From Gymnothorax reevesii (taxonomy: Eukaryota; Chordata; Actinopteri; Anguilliformes; Muraenidae), in assembly GCA_029721435.1 (NCBI GenBank), contig CM056576.1, forward strand, positions 114,246,666-114,310,665: a stretch of 64,000 nt of DNA. The letters run 5' to 3'. The position numbers were made by a program, and so were the translations under genes. The notes beneath the pieces were generated by a model. The model saw only the letters and a program-made list of their open reading frames with translations, was not told where the DNA came from and ran no database searches. Every line of letters begins with the position of its first letter. Within the stretch, counting starts at the first letter, position 1. Shown here piece by piece: positions 26,701 through 41,700 of the stretch.

Positions 26701-29700
26701 ATTTTGGCAATTTAGGCCTGAACCTGCCCCCCCTAGTATTTTTTAGTGAATGAAGTGCTTGTATCTCAGCTTCTAGGCAACATCGCATCACCAAATTTGA
26801 CAAGCAAGTTCTCTATTCGTAGCTTGTTAAATAAAACCCTTCCTAGCCTTCTAGCTAGTGTGTAGTAGCTACTGGAGCTTGTCAAAAATGCCCTAATTTA
26901 TGAAAAATAAGCTCGCGAATGAGTTTTCAAAACCCTAAAAAACAAGAAATAGTGCTCATACCTGCTATACTACCCTCCAGTTCCATTCTTAACAACATTA
27001 TGCAGTATTTTGACACATTAGAGCCCCTTAGCTTCATTATCTGCAGAGATATAATCAGCTGAATTTCTAATCAGAGTGAAAATTATCGAAAATTGCCACA
27101 GTTCGACAGGCCAGAAGCCAGTGTAGCACAGGTGGCAGGGATATGAAACTTTGTGCAGGAAAGCATCTATCATTTGGCTGTTTCCACATAATTGCAAGTT
27201 TTCCCCATCACAGTATCATAGAATTTTTTTCACATTTTGTAAGCCATTATCGGTAATTGATGATTCTTACCATAATCACTATATATTACTTAGATTGGTA
27301 CATCAGTGTAACTGAATAGTTTGGATTTCATAGGATAACCTCAGGAAATGTACTAAGTGTACTAAAGCAGTATTATATACAGAAATAACAGGGGAGCACA
27401 TCAGTTAGTATAAGGCCAACTGACTATTTCCAAAAACGAGGCCGACAATATTTCAGAAATATTTAGATAAGAGGTTCAGCTGTTGCTATCTCAGCAGATC
27501 AGCAGGAATACACCAAAGTGGCATTACAAACATTGATGATTGAACATGCATCCAATGTTTGTTATGAACCAAAGATTTAACTGCTTTTTTGCATATTAAA
27601 CAAAGGTGTATTCCATTGTGTAACAGTAAGGTTAGAGGTTGCTCTCACTCATTGAACTTGTCACGTGACTACATGAGCATGGTTCTGATAATTACAAGTA
27701 CAACAACAATAGTTAGCCAACACCATGGTCAGCAGGTTAACAGGCACTATTACCATTATTACATGTGGTTATCTTTAAACTCTTCAAAGGCCTTAGCAAC
27801 ATTTCCTTTCATTTTTGAGTTGAGTCTGAGAGAACCATGAGCTGCATTTCAGGTTGACTTGACCCCTTTCTGATCCTAAATGTATTTAAGCTTTTAACTC
27901 TCTCAGCTTTCCCCACTCTGCTTGTTGATTAGTTAGCTCATTGTCTAATTTGTTCCCCTGCCCCCTTTCACTACTCATTGCTCTCACTCATCTGCTTTGA
28001 GTTTGAGCTAATGACCAGTGACTTGATTTGACTTGGACATGATGACTTGGTCACAACTCTGGAATCATCAATTACCGATAATGGCTTACAAAATGTGAAA
28101 AAAATTCTATGATACTGTGATGGGGAAAACTTGCAATTATTATGTGGAAACATCCAAATGATAGATGCTTTCCTGCACAAATTTTCCCTCTCACCTGTGC
28201 TACACTGGCTTCTGGCCTGTCGAATTTTGGCAATTTTCGATAATTTTCACTCTGATTAGAAATTCAGCTGATTATATCTCCGCAGATAATGAAGCTAAGG
28301 GGCTCTAATTTGTTAAATACTGCATAATGTTGTTAAGAATGGAACTGGAGGGTATTGTAGCAGGTATGAGCACTATTTCTTGTTTTTTAGGGTTTCTAAA
28401 ACTCATTCTCGAGCTTATTTTTCATAAATTTGGGCATTTTTGACAAGCTCCAGTACCTACTACACACTAGCTAGAAGGCTAGGAAGGGTTTTATTTAACA
28501 AGGTACTTATAGAGAACTTGCATGTCAAATTTGGTGATGCTATGTTGCCTAGAAGCTGAGATACAAGCACTTCATTTTCTAAAAAATACCCCCGAGGATT
28601 AGGGGGGGCTGGTTCAGGCCTAAATAGCTGAAATTTAAAAACTATTTTGCTTGAAAACTATTTGAATTAGAGATCTAAAATTTTGCATGGTATGTTCTTT
28701 TGGCATTATCTTTAAGTTAGTGGAAGCTTGTTAAATTTGAAAATGGTTCCGCAACCTTCCCTGGGTGATTTGACATGGACTGACCCTATTAAGACTTATT
28801 TTGTTGAAATACAGAGAATATGCACTTGCACTATAGGGTATGTGCTGCCAGAAAGCCAGACACTAAACCAGGCAGAGAAGACAACAGTAACTGACAGTAT
28901 TAAATTAGAGAAAGAAACAACCTAATGCAATGGATGCAATGGGATTCCAGGTGTACTGCATTTTTATTGTAAACATATTTCAGGCATGATTTCCAACAGA
29001 AAAGCTCAAATTACTCATGATACTAAATGTAAAGGCATCAATTCAGATATTAGAATTGACGGCAGAGGATAGTAACTAATGAATAGGCAATGCATGAATA
29101 TTGGAGGTGGCAAGAAAAAAAAAAAAAAAAAAAGAGAGCAGCATTAAAAGAAGTCTGTATCAGGGAGGGTTCAGTGACCCCTGGAATAGTTCAACAGCCC
29201 CTAGACTTTTACCATCCTTGTTCCAAATTCATGTTCACAGCCACCGTGGCTTTTGCCCAATGAAAACTACCTGCCCAAACAACAATACTGGAGTTTGTGT
29301 AGATAACAGAACAGAGTTCAACCATCGGCAGCAACCTTTGATTGTGCAGTTATGGACCGTACAGGCTCGGGAGCTAAATATGTACTTAAAACATGAAATT
29401 ACACCGAAGCCTAAGAAGCGCACGTTATTGGTGTGAAACTGGCCAATAAAACCAAAGAAAATCATTGTAAAATAAAGATGAAATGGTGAACTGGTGAGCT
29501 TGTGTTATAATAGATAACCAGCACTCAAGATAAAGTCCAATTAAAGGAGAATTTAATAAACACAAAATACACAGAGCAACAAGCGGACGTTCCGACTCAC
29601 TGGTTTTTTTCAACGACGCTGAAAAAGACCTGCGAGTCGAAACGCCCACTTGTTGCTCTGCACATTTTGTGTTTATTAAATTGTCCTTTAATTGGAATAT

Positions 29701-32700
29701 ATTGCGAGTGCTGGTCATCTCTTGGGTATTGCTGTTTTTTACCGTGCCCCCAGAACCATTAAGTATCTTTGAGTTGTGCATGCCATTCGGTTTCGGTGGG
29801 ACCGTGTTTTTTGAATTGTGTTACAATAGACTGCAGAAGTTATTCGAAGTCCCATGTCCTTGCGGTAATACTGCAAGAGGCTTACAGGAAGTCCCTGTGT
29901 ACGTCATTACTAGCACATCCAATATTTTTTTTATTCAACATCAGCCAGAACACCTAAATAAGGCAGCCTATAAAGAGATAATCAAGAAAAGAATCATCTT
30001 TATTTTTTTGCCTTCATCAGTCCTTTCAATTTACGCATTTTCTCAGTCTCAGTGCCTTTTCAACAAGTAATGATAAATTTTAAAGAGAAGGGGGGGGGGG
30101 GGGGGGTGTCATGTAGTAAGAGCGAGTCAAATCTGCCTGGAATGAGCAATTACCACGTTAATAGTTCCACTAAGCTTGCAACTCTTAATTCCACATTGAT
30201 ATATCTTCAGTGATGAAAATCACTTACATGCACCTTTGCTTGTGCACAGCATCTAGGCATCCTAGACAGCATTGTTCTGGGTGTTTCCAAACACAGCCCT
30301 GAGGACCAACATTCGCCTTTGAAATGTTCAACTTGAAATGGATTAAGCGGAGTGGTAAAATGATCATGTTTTCAGAATTTTTGGTACCCATTGTATTTCA
30401 ATGCAGATTAAACATATTCCTGGGGGTTTCAAATACAGTTGTGGACTCCCTTGGGTGAGCTAGGTTTCTGCCGCAGCAAATCTCAATCAGATAGATATTA
30501 TTATTGTTACTCAGATCCTACATGAGCAACTGAAAATGGACCATCGGGGAAAATGCATGACAGGATGGACAAAGGCATAAAAAGTATTCAATGACCACAG
30601 TGGCTGACCACAGTGACACTAAATACGCCTTCAATTCAATTCACCACATTGAAAACACTTCGCATTACGCCAAAATGTTTCATTACACAAGCAAATACAT
30701 TTTTTGACACAATTCATTTGATATTTCCCTTCAGGTTCCTTTAATTATAATTTTAAAACGTCTAAGAATATCTAAGCCACTTGCAAAGCGATACATACTA
30801 ATACTAGGAAAGATATAATTTACACTGTAAATGAAAATAATTAGCGCGACGTTCGGAGATCGGTAGGCATAGTCTAAAGCTGCTTTCACACCGGACGCAT
30901 GTATTCGCGTCTTTGCATTGGCTTTGAATGTAATCTGTCGTGCGAAAAATTCGTTTCGCGTCCAGTGTGAAAGCGGCTTAACTCGTCCTCAAATCTGATC
31001 TTCGAAAAATTCCCGTGACAAGTATAACTTCATATTAACATTAGCACTCAGGAACTATACAAGGTACCACTTCCTTCATGCCAAAGTTGTATTTACACGA
31101 GCCGTCAGACAATACGGGCAGGTTTTTCGCCTCTGAGTTAGCCTGTAGCAGGCTTCAACATCGGTATGGATTCTGCGAGCAGCGTTTCACCGAAAAAAGC
31201 TCCAAAGATTTCATTCAGCACCTCGACTGATTTAAGAATGCTAGCAGTTCTGAAAGTCTTAATTTGACAATGACAATCAGCTCACTTGCTAGATGATGTA
31301 GCAACGCAAAGTTACATAATATTCCCTCAAAATACAACAAATGCAGCGAGCAAGTCAGCGCACATGAAGTAGCGAATAAACATGTTTCTGACGAAAATAT
31401 TGGATAGTTTCAATAAACAGTGGAGCTTATCGAAGCCGATTCATAGAAGCGCTAGTCGGCGTTTCTATTGTCTGTCATCCTGCTGTCAGTGCCACACTTG
31501 ACATGGCTAAATTTGCTGGCTGCCAAACATTAGGTAGGCAACTTCGTTGCGCGCAACATGCAGGACAGGCGTTACACGCAAGCAAATCGTTGGGGCTGAA
31601 ATTCAATTCGTATTGCCAGTATAGTTTCGGTTCAGTAAGCATAAATTTTCCTCACCTTTCAGCATGAGGGAAACCCATTCTGTACACTGTTACCACAACA
31701 GCTCCACCAAGGCCGATATTGTGCTGTAGGGCGACCTTTGCACCCGGAACCTGCCGATTTCCTGCTTCCCCTCGGAGCTGCCAGCAAAGCTCCGCGCACT
31801 GCGCCAGGCCTGAAGAGTCAAGCACAGACAGGGGTGAGAATAATGAGAATTTTGACCCGTAAATATTAAACTCAATATTAAAGGGAATCTAAAGTCGATT
31901 CCCATCGATTTTGTTTATCGACCAATCAGCGAGCAGCACCTGCGCAAACGAACCGAATTAGGAGGATCTACGCGACTACACAAAACATTGGTTGATGAAT
32001 GAAATTGGTCACGTGACAATGCAAGATGTCAACAAAAGCAAGTGATCTGTTTGTAAACATTGGACGTTCAACGTCCCGCCTGAGAATCGACTTTAGATTA
32101 CCTTTAAGATTAACGGGGTCATAACAAAGCTCTTTGCAATACACGTCATTGTCCTCTGGACGCGCACATGCGCACTCATCACAATTTTCACAATGACAAG
32201 TTCTAACGCTCACTTGATAAACGAATGACGGAACAAGATAGTTCGTAGCCCTCAATTAACGCTTTATCAAATACAGATCTATGCTATCAAACCAGACTTT
32301 TAGCTCAGTTCCCCAACACACGCAGCACTTTACCAAAACACCTCACAGTCACTGCATTCCTTCACCACTCCACACACCTTGCCTTGCATCAGGTAAAACC
32401 TTTCAAAAAGAACTTCAATCAAAAAGCCTAAACACGCAGGGATGTGACAAAACGTTTTTTAGAGTACATATAGGCTATATTTTCCAACGATCCGACATCC
32501 TTGAATTAATCTAAATTACTATACCACCCATTGCAGATTGCATGGTATATGGTCCAAATTGTATACTATACTGCCTGGCCAAAAATAAATAAATAATTAC
32601 ATAAGGCGCTATTTCGATTTAAATCAGCATATACTTCAGAGCATAGCACTGACAAATAACTGCAGTCAATAATATGTTTCAACTGACAGCAATTCTTTTA

Positions 32701-35700
32701 ACCCTGACTGATGCAGTATGTAGCTTCTCATTTCTTAAACAATCATGTAGGAAGACATATCTCATGGTGGAGAAGATGTTTCTTAGTTTTGAAAGGGGCA
32801 AAATATTGGCCTGCTCCAAGTAAAGAAAACAACAAAGGAGATTGCTGCAATCACTGAAACTGAGTCAAGAACAGACCATCACATAAAAACTAGGATGGAT
32901 AGTGGTAAACTACCAACTTCACTGAAGAAATAGGCTGAGAAAATTAAGAATATTCAAAGAAAACTGAAACACTGACTGCAGTCACATCGCACAAAATCGA
33001 CAACAAAACTCTGGGCTACGTTTTCATTCTGAAAGTAAGAGTATTTCCATACTAAAACTGTGACGAGAACTTGCAGGATTGGGAATACACTGGCCATAAG
33101 AAAGCCATTTCAGAAAATTTCTAATGGGAAGAACCCCCCCCCCCCCCCCGTGTTTTATAGGGAGCTCTCAGAAGACAGGCCCCATTCATCCTGACTATGA
33201 AGTTTCGCCCAAAAGATAACATGTTCATGGGAGGAAAGAACACAAAAAAAAAATTTTTTTTAGAAATTATTACTTTTTGAATGATGGGGGTCAAGAAAAT
33301 ATATGAAGACCATGAAGGAAAGACAGTCCAAATTTTGCATTTTTGTACATTTTATATATTATACAGTATATTATATTTTTTGCATATTTTTTCAGTGCTT
33401 TGCTTCTAAGATCATTTTGAATTTTTATTTCATAATTTTTCGCATCGTGAAAATGTGACTGATCATTTTTCCATTGTGGTCTTCATACATAGTTCCATTC
33501 CCCCCCCCCGGGTTTTCAATTGTTGTAAAATATGTTTTCATAAATGTGTGTGTGTGTGAGCGCGTGCGTGCGCGCGTGTGCATTTGTGCGCAATATTCCC
33601 CGCTGCCTATCAGAATGCACTGCCCCAGGAAAAGGAGCTGACACACATGGATGAAACTCTATAAACTTCATAAACTCATACAAGCCGGAAGAGCTCCTTG
33701 CCCATTCTGGTCCATTGTCCACGGCCACAGGATGTGGCTCGTTTCAAATGTCCTGGTAGGAAGGGGGGTTGGGGCCCAAGTGCTGGATGAAGCAGAGGTT
33801 CAGGCACCATTTGGGACTCCATGAGAAGAGACCCAAGACATTCTCTGTATAGCAATGGCGGTGCTGGCTTCAAGAGGAGAGGTGCTGAATGCTGTGCTTC
33901 AGTTCCCCTGTGATCTGTTGTTAGTGAGCACTTAACTGAACCTGGAAGAGTACGCACTTCACTCATGTTTCTGGCATGCCAGCACGAGCAATCATTCAGC
34001 AGGAACATGGCAGACATAAATGAGGGCTACCAGAAGAGGCTGGGACCAAACTGTAGCTATGAAATGTCTTCAGTTATGTCCACAACCCCAATCTGATATC
34101 ACGGTAAGGGTATCCTTGAATCTATGCCTTTTGTCAAAGTTGTTTATTTGCTCCTGGCTTCTAGTTACTACAGCTTTGGCTGTGGTCCTGTGCTTCGAGT
34201 CTATTCAGCGAATGGTCCATCTCACAGTCAAACATGAGGAATTCTGGAGAGGTCTGGGCTGTGGTGTCCTGGAAAACCCTGCGATGCATCAGGGTTTAGT
34301 TCAGTGCGGACCCAGGATGAGAAGTGCTAACACGACCATGTTCAGACTCTGACTGAACCTTTCTCTTACGCCATTTGCTTGGTGATGTAGTGCACCGCGT
34401 GAGCTTGATTCCCTCATCACTAATGACCAAGAAAGGGGGAGAAATCAGCCGAGGTGACCTGGGACCCATTATCTACAATGATGGTGAGGGGCATTCCCCA
34501 GCAAGCCATCACACCAACAAGTATATAGTAGTCACCAGTACATACATTACATTTACCTTATGCCATATCCTTCCCGTGGGTCTCTAGGTTTTTCCTTCAA
34601 ACGTCAGCTACGCCGCCCATTCCAATATATATTTGTGATGACCTCTGTTGTGACTGTCCATGCTGGTATAACCTCTGGCTATTTAGAATGGGGTTCTTAG
34701 ACCACTAGACCACTATAAAACATTGACGCGAGGAAACTCTGCAGCTGTGATTTCCCAACAGATGTCCGACTGCAGGGGGTCCCATGGGAAAGATGGCTCC
34801 CGTGAGAAGCTGCTTAGTGTGGGTTTGGCTGGATGCCTGGGACATGAACCACACGGTCGTCCAGGAAAACTTCCACCCCTGGATTACTGGTAAAAAGATG
34901 GTATATGGCACCTTATGGAAGTAGTTGATGGTGGAGCAAAAGCTTAATTGGCATGCAAGTGGGCCTGAACAACCCAGTATAGATGATAAATGCTGTGAGG
35001 TCTCTGCTGGATGTGTGGAGAGGAACCTGCAGGTAACTTTGGCACAGATCAAACAATGAGAATACTTTAGAGCCATTGAGGTGGGCAGTAAGCTCCTCAG
35101 AAGTCAGTCAGGGGCATTTGTTAGCAATATCTGCCTTATTTACAAAGCACAAGTTTACACAGACCCTTATCCCCCCACTTTTTCTGGGCTATGACCAGGT
35201 AGGAAATCCAGAGAGTGACGCTCATTAATTCAGTAATTCCCATGTCAAGCAGAGTTTTGAGTTCATTGACACTGGTATTGTCATCCTTCAGGGTGAGAGG
35301 AATTCTGCGCTGGGGCTGTAACAACTGGTGACATCTTAGAGATCTGTAGAGACCCGTGTTTAAAGGCTGTGAGACTGCACAGTCAGTTGCCAGGTGGAGG
35401 AGCTGTGATGAATGTCAGAGCCGTTGTCAGCTCTCAGTGTGAAACCCATAAGGTCAAGGTCTGAGAGGTTATCGATTCAGAAAGAGAGAGATGGCACACG
35501 CTTGGAGCCCTAGTGCACTGGGGCCTGACAGACGGTCATAGCCACAAGATGAAGTGAAATGCTCCAGCAGTGGTCCGTGGCAGACAATGTTAGTCTGGGT
35601 TATTTTAGGACCTCCTGGATGAGTCTTTGCCGCGCTCAAGGAATTTTGGTGGCCCGACCACTCCTGGGAAGGTTCACCATAGTTCCAACTTTTCTCGTAG

Positions 35701-38700
35701 GTAATGGCTCTTATCGAGGTTCACTGGAGTCCCACAGCCTTAGAGCTGGCTTTGTAACCCTTTCAAGACTGTTAGATGTCAACAACTTTGTTTCTCATGT
35801 GTTGGAGAATTAATTTGATTGCAGCATCATGTGCTGTATTTTGCCTTCTTCACAGTGCTACACAGGTTGTAAAAAATGAAGTTTAGATTCAACAGGGCTG
35901 GCATTAATCATGCCTGGGTGTAACTACTGAAACTGAACAGTTATCATTAGGTTTGTTAAATTGGTTGACCTAGTAACTATGGGTAAATTAGCAAATACGT
36001 TTGATGAGCTGAAACATTTAAATGTGACCAAACTAGAGGAGACTATACTAGAGTATACAAAACTAGAGGAAATCGAGGAGGTAGAAAATACTTTTTCACA
36101 GCACTGTATGGCCAAGGCTCAACCTCTGAGCATAAACAAATCACATTTTCCTCCAAATTTACCTAATACATGGTGAAATTGATCATGCCTCCGACCTCAA
36201 CTAGAGCTCCTGGACGAAAAGCAACTAATTCAGAAAACATGGTGACAGACCGACCTCTATATGACTGTACTTGTGAGGGATTTCTCCTCACATATATTCA
36301 AGGTTAGTATTAAAACTGTACCAATGACAAGTATGGAAAAAAAAAAATGACAATGTTGGACATGCCCGATTAGACAAAGAACCAAAGATGCAACCGATTA
36401 GGGCGATTTGGGAACCATTATCCTCCGGTTCATTGTTATCCCCCTGGCATATAATGCAGGGAATATAATCATGGGGTCGTCTGTCCGTCCATCTGCGAAC
36501 ATTTTGTTTCCGAAGTATTACTTGAAAACCGTTCAATATTTTTCTATAAATCTTGCTTTGCACATTGATCATGCCCTGACGTGGTGCCTTTTGCTAATCC
36601 GAAGTTGATGATGTGGGGCCGGGGGGATATTCCATCTCCTGATGGCTCTTGTTCCCTTTGTAACAATCTCTCCAACAAGCCACTGAGGACACCATACACT
36701 TGCAACCAAGGCACAAAATTAGCAGCAATCACCAACCAAAAGCTGGTAAAACATGCACGTGACTGGTAGATTTACTTTACTCTCCAGCCAAAAAGCAATG
36801 GCGATGTACTGAGTGGCTAGTAAAATTTTGCAAGTATTTTACCTCATTGTTAATCCCAAGTAAAATAGCAAGTGATGGAGCACTTCAACATAATTTGGTT
36901 AGAAAAGGACGAACCCAGTCTTTGAACTTAACATTGTGATTATGAGCAGCACTGTGTATTGAAGATAGTGATTATGAGCAGCACTGTGTATTATAGGCAG
37001 CCTTCTTCTTCATTTCTCCTTGGGTAGATTTGATGCACATATCACCAACATCCGTTTATACAGCACAACATGAAGGCCATTCCAATAATGTGAATTCCAG
37101 AATCTTAAAATTCAGGACGCGCAGTATTATGCGTAGAGGCGACAAAACTTTGAACATTTGAAAAACTTCAGAAAGTTAGCATGCAATACATTTATTAAAA
37201 GAAAGTTCATAACAGATTTATGCAAGATAAGCTTAATTTTACACCAATATTAGTGTATACTTAAGCCGAACAGTCAAACGCTCTGGAAATTCAAATGACT
37301 GACCCCAACTTGTCCCCAGCAGCTCGAAAGGGCTCGCACTCTCTTCCCCACCCATCCCACACCCGAGTCATCATGCAAGCCCAATGTGGCTCCCATCCCA
37401 TCCGGTCACTAGCCTGAATTGTACTGATGCTGACCAGATGAGCAACTTAATGGATTGGTGTACCCTAACCCTTAGAGATGTGGATAGGGGTGTGCGACAT
37501 GACGACATTAGACCGTGAACGATTAGAATGTGTCCACGATCCGCCATTACACGGAGACTGTTTGCATCGTGTGTCAGTGCACACTCTCTCTTGCAGCTCC
37601 AGTCTCATACATTGGGGTGTAGTGAAGGGGGAGCGCGAGGGAGCTGAACATTTCATGTGGGTCGGCGCTGATGATTGTCAAACACAGACCTCTACGCAGG
37701 GTCCTGGAATTCCAGAGCCCTGTGTTAAATACTAGTCTGCTTCCTATCGCTCATCAGCGATCGCAAGAGCTGGCTAAAGTAGCCGAGGCTGCGGTCGACA
37801 ACCCAGACCCACTTTGACAAATAACTCGGTTTTTGAAGATTAGATTTTGGCTATAGAGCGTAATATCATTAGCGACCAAATATATGCAAGTGACGGTCAA
37901 ATAATCAATTCTCAAGAGTGGTTACGGTGACATAATGCATTGACGGAATTTAAACGATAGGTTGACGTTTTTTACAGCGAGCTTCAGTGGTCGCTGTTAA
38001 TGAAACATTGACGTAAGCCTTCATCGAGCGGGCTCTGCGATGTCAGAGCATTGCTGTATTTTCTGGATGATAACCCCAGCAGTTCGTGCCTTAGTTGCCA
38101 CGCTTCATTACTGACGTGATGGCTTCAATGCAACTCTCAGTTCGCTGAATTCATGCGCTAATTTCTCATCATAATCAAAATGACCTTCTTAGTGTCGGCT
38201 AACTTTAATGTACAGAATGGGCATGGCAGTCGGTTGAGAACAATAACTTAATCCAAAACTCGTCGGTTATAAACTGAAGATAGGAGTAAGACGAGCAAAG
38301 CTTGACTGGAGATGCACATGAAATTTTCGGAGTAACGAAACTGATTCTACAGAATAGGCGTTTGTGGCACAATCCTGCAATCCTGCAACACACTGAGCTG
38401 TTGTGCAATCATATGCTTTCAAAGTAGCTACCAGATTAAGGACGCATCCCTGTCAATAATTATTAACCACTGCACGTTCAAATTGCTCTTGATAACCCCT
38501 TTTTTTTTTACATGACGGGGATTCATTACTGAGTTTTTATTTCACCCTTATTCCTCTTGAATTGATTTAGGCCTAATTAAATATTGTGCTATTTGGTATG
38601 CTTCAAGTACCAGTTTGCGGACCATCCATGCATTTCTGACAATATGTTCATATTTCCTTGTCCGGTAAAAAGCCATATAGTTGGTTGGGACTTTAGTTGC

Positions 38701-41700
38701 GCTCCCCCACTTAAAAAAAAAAAATAGCACTACAACCCTGCTCATGTGTGTAACCATTTTTTTCACAACCAAATCAGTTTGCTTCTCCGTTCCCCTAGAT
38801 GCATGCAGATAAACCAATCACAGCAAACATGGTGACTCCTGCCGTCCTATTTCACTGACTGCATTTGCTGTGACTTGTAAAATAGTCTTAACCAATATGA
38901 CAAATGAAAGAATCGTGATGAAATCAAGATCGTGGAAAAAAAAATAAAATAAAAAAAAATAAATAAATAAATAAAAAAATCGGGATTTCATATTTTTGCC
39001 ATATCGCCAGGGGCGTTACAAGGCAGTGCCCACCCTGAGAAAAGCTCTGCCCACCCAATTAAAACTCAAGATAAAAAACTTCTCAATATCCCACGAGATT
39101 CACAACCGGAGGTAGACAGCCATTAAGAGAGAGTTTTACGTATGCTTCTTCTATCTATCACCATGTGTGATTGGTGGATTCCTTTGCCCGTCTATTCTGT
39201 TGTGAAACTAACCAATGGGCACTCTCGAATTATTAGGAACCCTCCCATTCTCTTAGACTGCCATCTACACGTCTACGCTGCTCATATCCACCTTAATCCC
39301 TCAACGTTCCATCTCCGCTGATTCATAGTGGTTGAACGGACGCGCCGATCTACTTCTTGTTGAACTGTTGCCTACATCAGTTTTCATCGAACTGAGTAGT
39401 AGCTTGCGGCCAGCGTCTGTGGTACAGTGGGATGTGTACATACACTGTATATTCAAATGTGGAGGCTAGCGAACCTTTTTTTTTTTTTTTTTTAATTCGG
39501 CCAAAACATTCTTTAGCTTGACTAAGTCGTGATATTTATGTGGGTGGCTACACACATTCCTATAGCCAAAGTAAAAAAAAAAAAAAAAGCGTCACAAGAT
39601 GGCGAGTTACAAATCATATGTAGGAACTGGTTAGCTAGCAAACTGCGCATCAAAATGCTTTTGATTCAGCAAATAGTCTATTTCTTTGTTTTGCACAAGG
39701 GTAAAAACCCAACTGTCACCCGCTCCACTACTGAATGATATCACATTAGCTGTGGGCAACAATCATTATTCAGAGCACGGAAGCACAGTCCCCAAGCTTC
39801 ACTTCGTATGCTGGAAATCACCAATGCACAGAACGAAATAAAGATCTCAGTCCAGTCCTTCACAACTGCTGTAGCTGAGGTTTTTACAAAAGCCAGGATT
39901 AAGATTATGCACCTTTCAAAATTCACAAATGCTACTGGTAAGCCCCTCCACTCTTCAATGTCAACTTGTTCAAAAGTGCAAACATGAGCCTGTATAACTG
40001 CTAAATGTGTGGGTTTCAGTATACATCCCGCCTGTGACCGTAGATGGCCACTAATTACATGGCAAACGCTGGTCACTTCACCAGAAAACTAAACTGACCA
40101 CTGGTTGACAATACTGCTTTTTGTCGGATTTCAAAAAAAAAAAAAAAAAAAAGATACTTGTTGGACAGATCTTTGAATTGACATATCAGGGGACTGTGTA
40201 ATGTATAATACAGTGGGATTGGGATGATCATCCCGTTCATCCGTCGGGCGCTTTTTTACAAAATGATGTGTGAGCATACGTACATACTCTTGGGTGGATA
40301 TTTCAGTCTTAGCGCGGCTAGCCACTCCAAGCGCCTATTGGCTGGCATCGAGTGTAGACTGTAAGGTGCTGGGCATGGGCAATCTTTCCTAATCACCTTG
40401 TAAATAAGGCACGGTTGCCATACAAACGTTTTATCTTTTTGACTTATTGGTGCAACCAACAAAAGAACAAGTGGAGCCTGAACGCATTCAACCTGCCGAT
40501 CTCTCTTCAGTACAGCGAGCAATGACTGGAAGTAAGAGATTGTCAGGGTTATTATGGCGGCGTGCATCTTTAGAACAGGAATTGGGTGGTTTAAATGAAA
40601 TAAGATGATTTGAAATGTCTTCATGCAATTGTATTGCTTCCAACAATCTTTTCATTTAAACAGTTTAAACGATCAAGAAACACATGCATTGGTTCTAACC
40701 CCTGAGTAAAGAAAAGCGTGAGACGTCCGGAGTCATTAAGCAGGTGAAACTGATATACCTCCATGCAGAAGGACTTCAATTCCGTGCAGGAATCTCTTGA
40801 CATGCGTTAATTAAATTATTAATGAGCAGAGCAGAGGAACGTAAATATGCCACCAAAACTCGCGTGGAATGCACGAGAGTTGACAGATGCGCGTTATTAA
40901 TGAAAACTGACCACACCTGTTAATGTTGAGTGTTTTCTGAGCTTTTGTAATGGTAATTTAAATGAATGATTGAAAACGGGTCATAACTAATCATTATTTT
41001 CAAGGGATGGGTTTGAGCTTCCCCCATCGCCAGTTCACCAGCCGACACTGATATAAGTTTCAAGATGTCGTGCATGTTGTATTTTGCGCCCATTTAGAGG
41101 TTCTCTTTTTGCCCCCCCCCCCCCAAAGAGGTCAAATGCCCACCCAAGCTTGGCATCCTGGCAACACCTCTGCATATCTCCCACTCCCAGATGTGGACAC
41201 AGACACACAAACGCAATCAGCATTCACATAATTCAATATTTCATAAATTAAAAATGTGGTCACAGTCAACTGATACTCACACTGGAAAAAAGAATCACTA
41301 AATTTTAGTAGTTTTAAGTACTCCTAGCCGAAATGAATTAAAGCGTCCTTCGAAATTAGCACCATCGTGAATGTCAGATGCGCGGTTAAAAATGAATGAA
41401 TGAATGTTACTTCAAGAAATGTATGCAGGTTTGACAAAAGGGCCGTTCCACCAAGAGCAGCATTTCTTTTCAGAGCAAGGTTGTGTTTCACTGATGGAAG
41501 ATCTTCATTCAGTGTTATTTGCAAAGAAAGACAGGGAAAACTAGAGGATCTAGAGAGCCTGAAAAGCTCACCTGGATCTGTATACTAATTCTAAAAATTA
41601 CAGAAACATCTACTGCAGCATACAAGCAACAAGGAACGGGATCGTAGTGAAATGCCAAAAAAAAAAAAAAAAAACATGATTAAGATTCCGACCTCATCCC

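Larger units (their letters stand above)
26301..31655 (-). other. scp2: scp2 intron 12
   Basis: Holds the long-inverted-repeat element (26541-28786), a 209-bp foldback (29512-29720), a poly-G run (30090-30107) and a Harbinger MITE (30878-30978). No gene is supported. Confidence 0.8.

Noticed and set aside
26541..28786. Palindromic assembly artefact
   Set aside because: The arms differ at scattered positions, a unique centre is present and flanking TATT duplications fit a real insertion. An artefact would give identical arms.
29669..30070. 133-codon + strand open frame
   Set aside because: Starts inside a foldback MITE and shows no recognisable protein features.
33516..34017. Overlapping minus-strand open frames as a possible gene
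   Set aside because: They lie at the 3' end of the gypsy pol relic and a GT/CG microsatellite. Better explained as retrotransposon debris.
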